The notes under the pieces were generated by a model. That model was given only the letters and a program-made list of their open reading frames with translations, did not search any database and was not told the origin of the DNA. From Leptobrachium leishanense (lineage: Eukaryota > Chordata > Amphibia > Anura > Megophryidae): DNA of 64,000 nt. Each line of letters opens with the position of its first letter. Position 1 is the first letter of the stretch. The stretch lies in contig CM019065.1 of NCBI GenBank assembly GCA_009667805.1, forward strand, positions 21,417,822 through 21,481,821, given 5' to 3'. Position numbers and translations under genes: made by a program. Shown here in pieces: positions 12,245-24,660 of this stretch.

Positions 12245-12332
12245 ATCCAGGTAAAGTATCCATGTAATTGGGCAGACTAGATGGGCCGAAAGGTTCTTAT
12301 CTGCCGACATTTTCTATGTTTCTATGTTTCTA
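11807..12332 (+). mobile_element. CR1-type LINE, 3' fragment
   Basis: 5'-truncated LINE fragment ending in the short repeated tail ttctatgtttctatg typical of CR1 elements, preceded by gggcagactagatgggccga, a recurrent amphibian CR1 3' sequence. It is inserted into the piggyBac-like MITE. Confidence 0.85.
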
Positions 12333-12898
12333 TATGTATACGTCTTGTCCTGTCTGTATATTATAACAAAAAATACAATAAAATTAGAATTTTCAATAAT
12401 TTACAACGTGTAAAGTGTTTTTTTCACATTTCAACATGCGAGCGTTTGCGGTTATATTTTCTATGGGTTGCGCTTGTTAAAAAAAAATAGAAATGGGGAC
12501 TCGTTACATTTTTTGTGGGGGAAAATTACGGAATTTTTAACAAACACAGCCCCACACAAGAATCGTTAGTTCGGCATCATTGTTCATATTATAAATGAAA
12601 TGGGAACAATATTGCTGTATTAACAAAACAAAAAAAAAACTTGTTTATTTTTTTATAATTTTTTTTTATTCGATTTTTTATTTTTTTTATTAACTTTTAC
12701 ATGGTCATGTTTGGTATCGTTGCCCTATCTCCACCATTGGTGGCAACTAGGGGTTAACACCAGGACTGACGTCATCCCACTATGCACGATGATGCCAGTC
12801 GTCAGGGGGAGTTCCCGGAAGCTTGGCCAATATATTTAATTAGGTTGTGGTGGAGGACAAAAATGAGATTAAAAACCTCCACACAGCAAATTATAAAG

Positions 12899-13232
12899 TT
12901 TATTATTGCAGAGGCTATTTACACGTCACAGCAATTCAAAGAACTGCTTTACAGAGCTCATGTGCAACACTCCCCATATGCAGCAAGGAACTCTGGGTAA
13001 GACATGCAAATGAAATCTGCAATTTCCAATTTTTTTGTAACCTTGGTCTGCTTTCACGCAGAACCTTTCTTTGTAAAAGCAGACCCAAGATACAAACAAA
13101 AAAGAAATTGCAGACGTCATTTGCATGTCTTACCCAGAGTTCCTTGCTGCATATGGGGAATGAAACAAATGAGCTCTGTGATGCAGTTCTTTGAATTGCT
13201 GTGATGTGTAAATGTCCTCTGCAATATAATAA
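12899..13232. mobile_element. Foldback MITE (about 140-bp arms)
   Basis: The left arm starts tttattattgcagagg and the right arm ends cctctgcaatataataaa. Arms include ctgggtaagacatgcaaatg against catttgcatgtcttaccc. The two arms meet around 13060-13080. No coding potential; predicted ORFs on both strands simply mirror the palindrome. Confidence 0.8.
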
Positions 13233-13241
13233 ATATATATA

Positions 13242-13900
13242 CAGGTGAATCTCAATAAATTAGAATGTGGTGGAAAAGTTCATTTATTTCATTAATTCAA
13301 CTCAAATTGTGAAAGTTGTGTATTACATAAATTCAAGGCTCAGAGACTGAAGTAGTTTAACAGGGTTATTCAGAGAGCGTGAAAAGCAGGAGAATGACTG
13401 GAGAATGACTGGAGAATGAAAAAATAGCCAAACCAGAAAAATTCTCCCTTTCATCTCACTTTCCAAATCGGCTATTTTGACCTAGAATTTTTCATTCTCC
13501 AGTCATTCTCCTGCTTTTCACGCTCTCTGAATAACCCTGTAAGTCTTTGGTTCTTTTAATTGTGATGATTTGGCTCACTTTTAACAAAAACTCACCAATT
13601 CACTATCTCAAATTAGAATATGTTGACATGCCAATCAGCTAATCAACTCAAAACACCTACAAAGGTTTCCTGAGCCTTCAGAATGGCCTCTAAGTTTGGT
13701 TCACTAGGCTACACAATCATGGGGAAGACGTCTGATCTGACAGTAGTCCAGAAGACAATCATTGACACCATTCACAAGGAGAAGTTTAGCCAGTTGATCG
13801 ACAGCTCATGGTCAGTGCTTCACACCAGAACTTAGTTGATTTGCCCAACGGTTAGTCTGAACATGACATCGGTGAATACCTATTAGTGTAACATGCTAAT
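13242..13900 (+). mobile_element. Tc1/mariner-like element fragment
   Basis: The left end caggtgaatctcaataaatt follows a TA-rich run, and the interior contains atggcctctaagtttggttc and ggggaagac-type sequence resembling a decayed transposon gene. The right end is not identified; the limit given is approximate. A foldback MITE (13361-13539) is inserted in it. Confidence 0.5.
13361..13539. mobile_element. 179-bp palindromic MITE related to M1
   Basis: Nearly perfect hairpin: cagggttattcagagagcgt at the left, acgctctctgaataaccctg at the right, flanked by exact TAA duplications (13358-13360 and 13540-13542). A second copy is at 48423-48603 with an ATG duplication. Confidence 0.9.
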
Positions 13901-14044
13901 TCTGGGTACAAGGCAGAGGAGGTAGGGTACAAGGATTTCGAGCAGTAGAGGTGGGGTAAGGAGAATTTGACATAGTAGGTGGAATTAAGACTTGAAGACC
14001 CTGGTCATACAGCTTTCAATTGTTTGCATTTTTTCTTTTTCCAT

Positions 14045-14050
14045 TTTATT
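14045..14050 (-). terminator. Polyadenylation signal AATAAA of the V2R gene
   Basis: AATAAA on the minus strand, about 155 nt downstream of the V2R stop codon, the first canonical signal after the coding sequence. It would give a short 3' UTR. Confidence 0.55.
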
Positions 14051-14204
14051 GACTGAGAGTATGTTTTAAATCTGTGCTTTTTGTTTACCAGAAACAACAA
14101 ACACAATAGAATGATTGTAACTGAGCTGAATGTTCTGTTGTGATACAATGAAATAGCAATGACATAAAAGCACACTCAGTTTGAGATGGGTTTTCACTTT
14201 CTCT

Positions 14205-15115
14205 TTATTTCATCTTCTGGCCTTTTTTCATGACATATTCTCTTGAGTTCATACTGGGTCTGAACAATATAATGAAACATTTTGGGGCAAACATACAGAA
14301 CACTATGGCCCAGCTGGAAGCTAGGATGGCAAAGACCTCCATGGCCACTGTGTACTTGCCCTGAGAACTAAGTGAGGCCGGGATATATGACACCCAGACA
14401 CTGAGGAAGGCCAACATGCTGAAGGTGATGTACTTTGCTTCATTGAAACTGTCAGGAAGTCTCCTGGCCAGGAAGGCAACAACAAAACTGATGGTGGCCA
14501 GAAGTCCAAGGTAACCCAACATGCACCAGAAGGCAATGGGTGAACCTTCATTACACTGAAGAATGATCAGTCTAGGTTGGGTCTCAATGTTCTGTTCAGG
14601 AAAGGGAGGATCAATGGACAACCATGTGATGCACAAAATAATTTGCAGTAGCAAGCAGATACTAATAATCATGTAGGACACCCAAGGACTTGTCCACTTC
14701 TTCAGATTACTACCTGGTTTAGTGGCCATGAATACAAAAACCACCATAATAGTTTTGGCTAAAATGCAGGAAACACAGAGGGAAAATACTATGCCAAATG
14801 CTGCTTGACGTACAAGACAGATCCCATGTTTGGGAAAACCTATAAACATCAGAGAGCAGAGGAAGCAAAAAGATAAGGACAGCAGGAGCAAACAGCTCAG
14901 AGAATAGTTGTTGGCTTTCACGATAGGAGTGGCTTTAAACTGCACGAAAAGCTTCAGGATGATGACTGGAACCAAAGAAGAGATGGTGCTCGTGCAGGTC
15001 AATGTGGTTCCCAATGGTTCTTCATAGGAGAGATATTGTATGGATTTTGGAAGACAGCTGGATTTCTCTGGATTTGGCCACATGTCCCATGTACACTTAA
15101 TGCAAGTGAAAGAAT
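14205..15115 (-). CDS. vmn2r: Vomeronasal type-2 receptor, exon 6 (seven-transmembrane domain)
   Basis: Last coding exon (911 nt) of a V2R, a class C chemosensory GPCR of the sensory-neuron plasma membrane. It opens after a tatttttcag acceptor in phase 1, gives the end of the cysteine-rich linker (SFTCIKCTWDMWPNPEK), then seven hydrophobic segments, and stops at 14205-14207. Family signatures are clear: LTCTSTISSLVPVIILK entering TM1, LVRQAAFGI before TM3, and FNEAKYITFSMLAFLSVWVS plus PKCFIILFRP around TM6-TM7. The reading frame is fully open and of normal length. The 859-bp hAT element 15280-16138 lies in the intron before it. Identity as V2R is certain; the ligand is unknown. The exon is intact even though exon 5 is not. 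Confidence 0.95.
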
Positions 15116-15279
15116 CTGAAAAATAAATGATGTGGCAAAAACTCGTTAATCAGACTTGTTTGATTTCACTGCAAATTTATGATTGTTGTATGTGATGAAG
15201 TCTTGAGTATTTTCATCCTTAAGCAAAATCAATGCAAAACTGAAAGGCAGTAGAACTGAAACCGATGTTTGCTATGTTA

Positions 15280-16138
15280 TTGACATGTGCACAATAGAAA
15301 AGTTATCTTAGTTTCATTTCGGCTCAATTTGTTCGGTTTCAGTCTGTTTCAGTTCATACGTTATGTTACAAGATTAATATTTTATTTTTATTAATTAATT
15401 CATTTTTATTAGTTATTTTGGAATGTTGAATTAAGTACTTAGATTAGGGTGAAAAAAAGATACCTAATCCCCCTGTTTTTGGTGCTGAAAGCTATTCAGT
15501 ACCAAGGACAGCAGCTATTCTTGGTGCTGAAACCTATTCAGCACCATAAATAACAGCTCTGCGGGGCTCCATAGTCCCACGGGCTGCTGTCCTTGGTTCT
15601 TAATAGGTTTCAGAACCAAGAATAGCTGCCGTCCTTGGTACTGAATAGTTTTCATGACCATAGACAACCCACGCCAAACGCAGCAAGACTGATGGAAAGA
15701 AAAAAAAACGCTGCGTTCGGCAAAGGAAAAAAGCCTTCTTGTTTGAAAATAAATTAGGAATCCAAAAATTTCATCTTGGCACTTGGATTTCAGCCCTCAA
15801 TTTAGGACTGTTCCCCCACTGCTAGAGTCATCGCACATGTGTGCGATAACAACATCAGTCGAAAATGGGTATTCTCCCTGCCTGTCAGGGAAATCCCAAT
15901 ACAGGCAATGCAGGACCCCAGTATCTCCAGATTTGTAGGTCCTACAGTCTGGCTTTTCCAATGATACCAGATATGACTATGATCAGTGTAAAAATAAAAT
16001 GTTAAAAATTTTAATATGTCTCACCTTCTCATTCTACACTTCAATTATTGTTAAAAATGCATATTTTCTTACAAAAATGCAGTAACAAGGTTAAATTTTC
16101 TGTCCGAATTTTGATTCAAAACAAAACGCACATCTCTA
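15280..16138. mobile_element. hAT-type MITE in V2R intron 5, abutting the exon 5 donor
   Basis: The ends ttgacatgtgca and cgcacatctcta match the TIR tagagatgtgca seen at 17076 and 37276. The flanking octamers are ctatgtta (15272-15279) and ctttgtta (16139-16146), a 7/8 target duplication. The interior contains an inverted repeat at 15479-15659 (ggtgctgaaagctattcag type) and, at about 15775-16030, a segment shared with 36459-36662. The right end is about 10 bp from the exon 5 splice donor. Confidence 0.7.
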
Positions 16139-16155
16139 CTTTGTTATTAACTTGC

Positions 16156-16278
16156 CTGTTTGATTGGAGATCTCCCCTAGTGGACATGGGACACAATCGT
16201 AGCAGCAGACAGGTTCTCCTCTTCTGGTTGCCTTCCAAAATCCAGATGGGCATCTTTGACTGCAGACTGAGAAGGGAC
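16156..16278 (-). pseudogene. vmn2r: V2R exon 5 (cysteine-rich linker), one nucleotide short
   Basis: Encodes the cysteine-rich linker between Venus-flytrap and membrane domains: in one frame CSQRCPSGFWKATRRGEPVC, then CYDCVPCPLGEISNQT, with the expected cysteines. The acceptor is tactatag/gtccc and the donor is cag/gcaagt. Exon 4 ends in phase 0 and exon 6 starts in phase 1, so this exon should be 1 modulo 3 long (124 nt is usual); it is 123 nt. The missing base lies between the acceptor and the first cysteine codon (V-P then one base short). Read from exon 4 the frame shifts and meets TAG at 16177-16179. Either a genuine inactivating deletion or a base-call error. The donor is GC rather than GT, in the classic AG/GCAAGT context. 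Confidence 0.88.
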
Positions 16279-16366
16279 CTATAGTATGAGATGAAGATTA
16301 TTTTCACAATTGCATAATCAGTCCGTGACTGTGTCCTCTGAGCTGCATGTCACTCTGTCTAAGCTC

Positions 16367-16395
16367 CTGATGACCCCAGTTTGGTGAAACGCGTA
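16367..16395 (+). ncRNA. Hammerhead-like ribozyme core, degenerate copy
   Basis: CTGATGA (16367-16373) and GAAAC (16386-16390) are separated by 12 nt with weak pairing potential, followed by the palindromic GCGTA junction. Flanking agctc/gtgct could pair as stem I with one mismatch. Stem II is poor, so this copy is probably inactive. Related to the stronger copy at 27678-27729. Confidence 0.35.
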
Positions 16396-17075
16396 GTGCT
16401 ATCTGTGCCTTCTTTTAAAATTTCTTTGCTCTCTTGGCCTTTCTTGATCCCAGCCGCACAGCCTGCTCAGTTGGAGTTCATCTCTGATTTACACATTTGG
16501 GAACGTTCTCAGATATCACCATATACAACCAACACCATAAACCACTCTGGTCTTCCAAGGCTGCTGTTGCAGCAATTATGTTATAATTATGATAGGTAGC
16601 CAGCTATTTCCTCTCTCTGTCCTATAGCCACGCACCCTTGAAGGCATGTTTTCCTTCTATACCTCCTAGATACTATCTATCTACTTAGACAAACCTACCC
16701 CATAAGGTATTCACGCAGCTATGCTGGATATACACGGATTATCTTGACATATATGTTTGTACTGTTTGTGTTACCACCCTTTGTGTGGATTTTTACTTTT
16801 GATACTTAGTAAAAGTTACGTTTTAACTTCTGACGAATTTCCAAAGACCCCAGTGTCCTAGAACTTTTTGCCATTTCCTCCTAGTGTTCCCCCGATCAAG
16901 GCCACTGGACCTATCATGCTATATGGATCTCTATCTCTGGCCTTTCTCTGCTTAGCTTTATTGAACACTATTAGGAAATAAATTATTACTCTATTTAATC
17001 ACTCACACATATTACCCTTAATCATAACCTATACAGACGATATCTAAACCTATACCAGCCGATAGCTAAAAACAA
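16396..17075. other. Intron 4 sequence downstream of the ribozyme-like core
   Basis: About 680 bp without recognised coding sequence. It may be the body of the short retroelement that carries the hammerhead-like core (compare sequence after 27730 and 50950), but no shared tail could be established by eye. Confidence 0.4.
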
Positions 17076-17663
17076 TAGAGATGTGCATTCGTTTTGGAAA
17101 AATTTGGAACGAAATTTAATAATTCGTATTCGAAAGTACTTCCGAATAACCAAACGATACGATACGAATTTGAAACAAAACTAAACGTTATATAACGAAT
17201 TTATTTTGATTTACACTGTCATCATCATAAAAGAAATATTTGAATAACTGATATCAACTATCAAATTTGAAATGAACTATCAAATTGATATCAACTATTG
17301 AATTGATCTTAACTTACAATACAAGTAATAGTCAGAAAAGGACTTTACGAAACAAATTAATTTTGTTTCACTCTTTATTTTGACTCAAATACTAAATCTG
17401 TGACACAGCTTAAACTTTAACCCTAGCTTTTCTTTTAACAGTAAAATTTGATTAATTGGGGTTTTATCTAGTGATCCAAAATTTGAATTGATATCAACTA
17501 TCGAATTGATATATGAAATTCGAATCGATTTGAAATTTCAAATCGATCTAAACGAAACAAAATACGAAACTAAATTAGCTACGAAATTCCGAAAATGAAA
17601 TGATTTAAAAACGTAACGAAACAAAAGTAAACACAATGAATTTTTCAGCAATGCACATCCCTA
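17076..17663. mobile_element. hAT-type MITE (588 bp)
   Basis: TIRs tagagatgtgca and tgcacatcccta. Flanking octamers aaaaacaa (17068-17075) and aaaaataa (17664-17671) agree at 7 of 8 positions, the hAT target-duplication length. The interior is AT-rich with no ORF. Confidence 0.8.
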
Positions 17664-18101
17664 AAAAATAATGGCCCTCTTCCATCGGCGCTGTTAACAT
17701 TCACAAATGTGAAGGTTAACCAATAACTGCTGTAAAGTGATTTTATAGAAAAAACTAAAAACAGTCTCCACCAATTACTTGCCAGCGATAAAGAAGAGTC
17801 CTTTGTCAGTTGCATTACTTTGCTTCAAAACAAAGGACATGGAAAAACAAAGAATTCTTTAGTGGCCTTTCATTAGTACAGCACGATCTTGCAGCATCGC
17901 GTGCCCTTTCAATTCCATGACAGAATATCAATGGTGGCACATATTGCCCACATCTGTTAGCGACTCACTAAAATTACGCGCTAAACTGCACATTTAATAT
18001 AGGTTGGCTTGTAATTCAGCTGGTATTACAGCCCAGTAAGATGTTGTTTTGTCTTAGGGCTATTGCTGGCTTGGCCTGAAAACTGGCCCATATGTATAGA
18101 A

Positions 18102-18278
18102 CAGTGTTTCCCAAACCTGTCCTCAGGACCTGCTGACATGCCAGGTTTTCCAGATATCTGAAGCACAGCATAGGTGATATAATTAGCTGCTCAGTGTTTG
18201 CAGGATTCAGTCTGCATCTCCCCAAGGTGATCTGCAAAACCTGGCCTCAGGTCCCGAGGACAGGTTTGGGAAACACTG
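18102..18278. mobile_element. hAT-type MITE (177 bp, TIR cagtgtttcccaaacc)
   Basis: Ends cagtgtttcccaaacctgtc and acaggtttgggaaacactg form long inverted repeats. Flanking gtatagaa (18094-18101) and gtttagaa (18279-18286) agree at 7 of 8 positions. Non-coding. Confidence 0.85.
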
Positions 18279-18838
18279 GTTTAGAAGAAGCAAGTCCAAC
18301 CTTTACAAGAAAATGTTTGAGCACTTCATCATTTATTTAAAGGGACATGCTTGTCTAGATTATTTTTTTTAAAATAAATCAATAAAAGTTCTAAGAATAT
18401 GTAAAATTTGTTTATTTTCTTGCTTTAAACTCTGTAATTTCATCTTCTCTGGCCACGCCCTGCAGCTAGGGGTGCTTCTTCAGCACCCACTCCCTGTATA
18501 GTCCATGCCTCTTCCCCACCCACTACTCCACCCATCAAAGCTTCACATGAACTAGCACAAGCTGTGCACGTGAAACTCTATGCAAGCTCAGGACCTCAGA
18601 CTGGGGAATTGAGGAATGCAATATTAGCTATCTCGGCAACTTTGAAAGCAAAACACACTTATGCTAACGCACTCACGCTCGTGCACGCGCTAACTCCCAC
18701 TCTCCAGCTGACTATTGATGAGCCGAACACCCCCATGTTCGGTTCGCATTCGAACTCGAACGTTCGAACTCGAACACGAACCGAACTCAATGCAAGTCAC
18801 CGGGACTCGAAAGTTCGATTTTTAGAGTGCCCTCCAAG

Positions 18839-20328
18839 CAGTGGCGACTCTAGGAACAATATTTAGGGGGGGCACAGAAGATACCGCAGTCAAAACTGGG
18901 GGGCACTAATAATTTTCACCACTAAATCATATCACTGAATAAAACTAATTGCCCTATCACCTGGTGTGAGCTAAAACACCATCGCTAAATGAAAAATTTA
19001 GCGCGAGTCACTAAAACGTAGTGCCTGACGAACTACTAACAGATCACCTTGTCTGCAGTAGTCCATGAACAAGGTCGTTTGGCGCATGCTAGGAAAACTC
19101 TAAGACCCGGGCTGAGACCCAGCGCTAATGCGGTTGTGTACAGGATAGAACTGTTTTTTTTTCTAGTGCAGAGTGCCGGTGTTCTGCCATAATGGCGAAC
19201 TTGCCATAATGGCGAACCGCATCACTTCCGGTGCACCTACGTCACTAAAAATGATCAAAAACAGCTGTGTTCAGCATCCGGAGGTACAACTCTAGAAATG
19301 CCCCATCCCTTTAGAAACGCCCCGTGCCAGCACCTCTCCTCCCCCTATCATACACGCTGGAACACAGACAGAACGAATTAATCATCTCAGCGTCTCCCCC
19401 AACAAACCCCCCCCCCGCCCGCTCAAGTTAATCAGCCGCCCTGTCTCAGCACTTCTCCCCGCACCGCGCATCACTGACTCCGGGGAGGGATTGCTCTATT
19501 CTCCCCGGGGGAACCTTCCATTGCAGGAGACCCAGGGGTCCTTTGGGGAGAATAGAGCAATCCCTCCCCAGAGTCAGTGATGCTCGGTGCGGGGAGAAGT
19601 GCTGAGACAGGGCGGCTGATTAACTTGAGCGGGCGGGGGGGGATTTGTTGGGGGAGACGCTGAGATGGTTAATTCGTTCTGTCTTTGTTCCAGCATGTAT
19701 GATAGGGGGAGGAGAGGTGCTGGCACAGGGCGTTTCTAAAGGGACAGGGCGTTTCTACAGTTGTACCTCCGGATGCTGTAAACAGCTGTTTTTGATCATT
19801 TTTAGTGACGTAGGTGCACCGGAAGTGATGCAGTTCGCCATTATGGCAAGTTCGCTCCAATGGCAGGACACCGGGCCATTAACCCCTACAATGCCATTAC
19901 TCAAGGAAAAAATCAAATGTATACTGTGAGGGATGAAGCCTACCCATTAACCCTTAATATACGACTAAACCAAGGCAAAAACTAACGTAATACACAATGT
20001 AATGTATAGTCTGAACATTAACCACTTCACTGCTGAGCCATTTCAACCCTGTGAAAATGTTTAAGTTTAAGTGGCCGTTATTATTTAATGTTTTATGACT
20101 TTTAATTCACACTGAATATGGTCATGTTGGATATCATTGGAAAGGCCAGAATCAGCCCTTTACAATGACACCAAGAACTTCCATATACGATGCACAGGGA
20201 CGGAGATATAGCGGTCCGAAGAAGTGTGGGAAGCTGGATGCTGATTTTTGCTGGGGGGGCACATGGGGGGGCAAGGAATAACCTAGGGGGGCAATTGCCC
20301 CCCTTGCCCCCCTGTAGAGTCACCTATG
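18839..20328. mobile_element. hAT-type non-autonomous element (TIR cagtggcgactcta)
   Basis: Exact 8-bp duplication cctccaag (18831-18838 and 20329-20336). The sequence joins seamlessly across it into the parent hAT phrase agtgccctccaagagggcat, which is also seen uninterrupted at 52960-52980. Ends cagtggcgactcta and tagagtcacctatg are imperfect inverted repeats (11/14). It contains the foldback 19176-19874 and, near 20031, a piggyBac-like left end (ttaaccacttcactgctgag). Confidence 0.88.
19176..19874. mobile_element. Long foldback element (about 330-bp arms)
   Basis: Left arm from ccggtgttctgccataatgg, right arm ending with caggacaccgg. The arms match through cttccggtgcacctacgtca, gcatccggaggtacaac and ggggagaatagagcaatccc and meet near 19520. 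Non-coding; transcripts would form a long hairpin. Target duplication not determined. Confidence 0.8.
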
Positions 20329-21248
20329 CCTCCAAGAGGGCATATATGCAAGATATTTGCCATAAAAGGTTTATGGGGGTCCGGGTAGTTCCCTGGGGGA
20401 CAGGAAACAAGGATAAAAAGTTTAAAAAAAGGTTTTTAAAGGAACAGTGAGTTTTCCATGAAATAAAGGTTAAGAATAAAAGAGAAAAAATCCTTCAAAT
20501 ATCATGTCTAGGAGGTCCCCATAATCTGCCCGTGAAGTGGCGGATTTGTAGGATGTATAGAAACATTTAAAAACAAAAAAATGACATTTCAAATGACGGT
20601 AAATGGTTTTCCTTTAATCTATTCATAAACAACTGCTTGGGGCGGCAGTCTGTATGAAAAGAGGGGACATTTTAGGACACGCAGAACAAGTTTAGGGATT
20701 TTTTGTCTAAATTATGGTGAAATTTATGCAGGCTTTGGATGAAAGTAACAATAGGTGCTTTAAAATTGTGCCTTTAGCGTCGGCAACAGTGCCGTCACAC
20801 CGTAACCCCTCTGTGGTATTGTGGAGGAGTGTAGGGTTGAGCCCTGCCATCAAATATTAAAATGATATGAATCTGGTATAGGCGTCAGTGGCAGTGCACC
20901 CAAATATTGTGCCTTTGGTGGCAGCAAATGCCTTCACATCGTAACCCCTCTGAGGTATTGTGGAAGAGTGCAGTGGTGGAGGTTTTGGTAATGCAGAAGA
21001 GATCCCTGATCTATTCAGTAACATCAGCAGCTATAACAAAACCGGGTCAGCAATGTTTAGGCACTTGTACTGCGCTACTATATATGGTGAGAATTGGCGC
21101 ACACCAGTAGCAACAGGAAGCAAACAGAACAGGCAGGGAATACACAGAGAGAATAGACAAATGGCAGGCAAAGTTGGCAACAGATCAGGTCCTCAGAACA
21201 AGCAGGGTCAGTAACAAGTATACAAACTGATTCAGTAAGCTAGGGAAT

Positions 21249-21355
21249 AAAGGTTGAGACACACTGAGCATGTAGCGACGAACAGCGTAGCGTAGCGAAG
21301 AGAAGCAAACATTTTGCAGGCTTGACTTCACTCCGCTCCGCCTCGCAGTGTGTCT
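21249..21355. mobile_element. Short MITE-like inverted repeat
   Basis: Ends gagacacactgagc and cgcagtgtgtctacac are inverted repeats about 100 bp apart, with a GC-rich centre (gcgtagcgtagcgaag). No target duplication confirmed. Confidence 0.35.
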
Positions 21356-21742
21356 ACACTACATTACGTTTGCTTCTCACCACACTGGACAGGAATCCAC
21401 TAACTAAATTAAAATGTACACACAAAACTGTTTTATTTTCACAAAGCACGTTATATAGGCAAAAAAGTTTCTACTGAATAAAATACATCAAAAATTACTG
21501 TTAATTTAATAGGAATAGTATAAAAATATAAAAAAAGGTAACACCTGATCATATATATTATAGGGACACGGAGCGCCGTGTATAGAGTAGGGATGCATTG
21601 ATACCACACACAGACATATATGTATATCAACACGCAGACCTACATATACGTATATATCAACACGCAGATATATATATATATACACCCACAAACCTCAGAC
21701 CATATATACACATACGCACATGGGGGGTGGCATGTGGACAAT

Positions 21743-21885
21743 CTCAACTAAATGCGCTCCCCCATTTGGCTGATCCCTCCAGAAGAAATATTGAACCCGA
21801 CAGAGCAGAGAATATATATATATTATTCTCTGCTCTATCGGGTTCAACATTTCTTCTGGAGGGATCAGCCAAATGGGGGGGGCAA
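21743..21885. repeat. Near-perfect 140-bp hairpin
   Basis: Arms of about 63 bp: ccatttggctgatccctcc ... gacagagcagagaata against tattctctgctctatcggg ... ggagggatcagccaaatgg, with two or three mismatches and an AT spacer. It is enclosed by a second short inverted pair, gggggtggcatgtgg (about 21724) and ccacatgccaccccc (about 22047). Probably the core of a foldback element. Confidence 0.75.
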
Positions 21886-22088
21886 TTAGTTGCCAAAATG
21901 TGTGTGTAATACAAGTCTGGATATTTATAAGAATATAGATATATATCTTATCATATATATATCATACCTGCCCTTACCTTCCCCTATAAATTTGCTAAAA
22001 ATATACGCAAAAAAAAACAGACCACTGCCTGAGACTCCGCGCAGCCCACATGCCACCCCCCTCTACCTGGCTGAATGTTTCTAATATA

Positions 22089-23711
<1,623 letters not shown>

Positions 23712-24346
23712 TATATAATTAAATACATTCAGCCAGGTAGAGAAAGAAGAAAAAAGTTTTATTTTATGTTCCCGGGGACATTTAAAAATGTCCTCGGATT
23801 TTATTTTTTTTAGAAATGTGTTACCTTAGCCTGGTGGTCAGTGGGGGCTTCCTGGATCCTGGTTGTGGGGGGGGTCTGCCGTGGCCACAGGTGCAGTGGC
23901 TCCCTCCCTGCGCTGCCTGTCTCTGCCACATGCACCCGGGCAGCTAGCCCGCACAGTTGCAGCTCTGTCATCCGGCGGCCGCATGCTCCTCAAGGGGATC
24001 CTTGGGAGGCCCCTGCAGGCTGCCCTCTACAGTGCCTGATTAGAGGGCCGTGTCTGCCTGATGTTTTAGTAAAAAAAATGTTTTATCCCATAGGCTTCAG
24101 TGTTAAAAATACTCCCGTTTTAACTCAATATCTAATTAACCGTTGCTTATAATATTCTGCAGTAAAGAGTCTCTTTATTTATAGATTTTTTAGTATTTTT
24201 TAAGCATTTTTTATACTTTTTTCCAAATTTTTTTCAAACTTTTGGCGAACGTCCCAAAAAGTTCGAAGTTCGCGAACTGTCGAATGGCCGATGTTCGATG
24301 CGAACTCCGAACAGATCGAACCGAACAGCTCATCCCTACAGCTGAC

Positions 24347-24660
24347 TTGCTCACACACTCAAGCCCACTAACCCTCTGGCTTACTCATGCGCACCCACCT
24401 GCTGACTCTCTCACACACTAATGCTCGCTCACTTACGCTCTTTCATGGTTTACATACTCAGTGTCTCACTCCCTCACAGGTCACTAGCTCTCACACTCTT
24501 TCTTTTACTGTCTCTTGTGTGCACGCTCTTTCACTCTATCTCTTGCTCTCCCTCACTGAGTTTTTCTTGCGTTCTCGCTGCATTATCTTGCTTTCTCTGC
24601 TTTTTTTCTGTACCTCTCTCTGCGATATCTTTTACTCCCTGTGTGTATTGAGTTCATTCC
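24347..24660. repeat. CT/CA-rich imperfect simple repeat
   Basis: Low-complexity strand of actctcacacac / gctcactc motifs. The same kind of sequence precedes the hAT element at about 18640-18704, so the two were contiguous before the element inserted. ORFs across it are artefacts. Confidence 0.65.

Larger units (their letters stand above)
11638..12832. mobile_element. piggyBac-like MITE copy, 3'-truncated, with a CR1 insertion
   Basis: Starts directly after TTAA with cccttcactgctgagcc, and matches 41944-42450 and the 43-kb copies through catgcgagc, tggggactcgttacat and ggcgtcatc-type modules. A CR1 fragment (about 11807-12332) interrupts it exactly where the 42.1-kb copy reads straight through (attatat/tgtatacg). 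The right terminus is missing. Confidence 0.7.
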
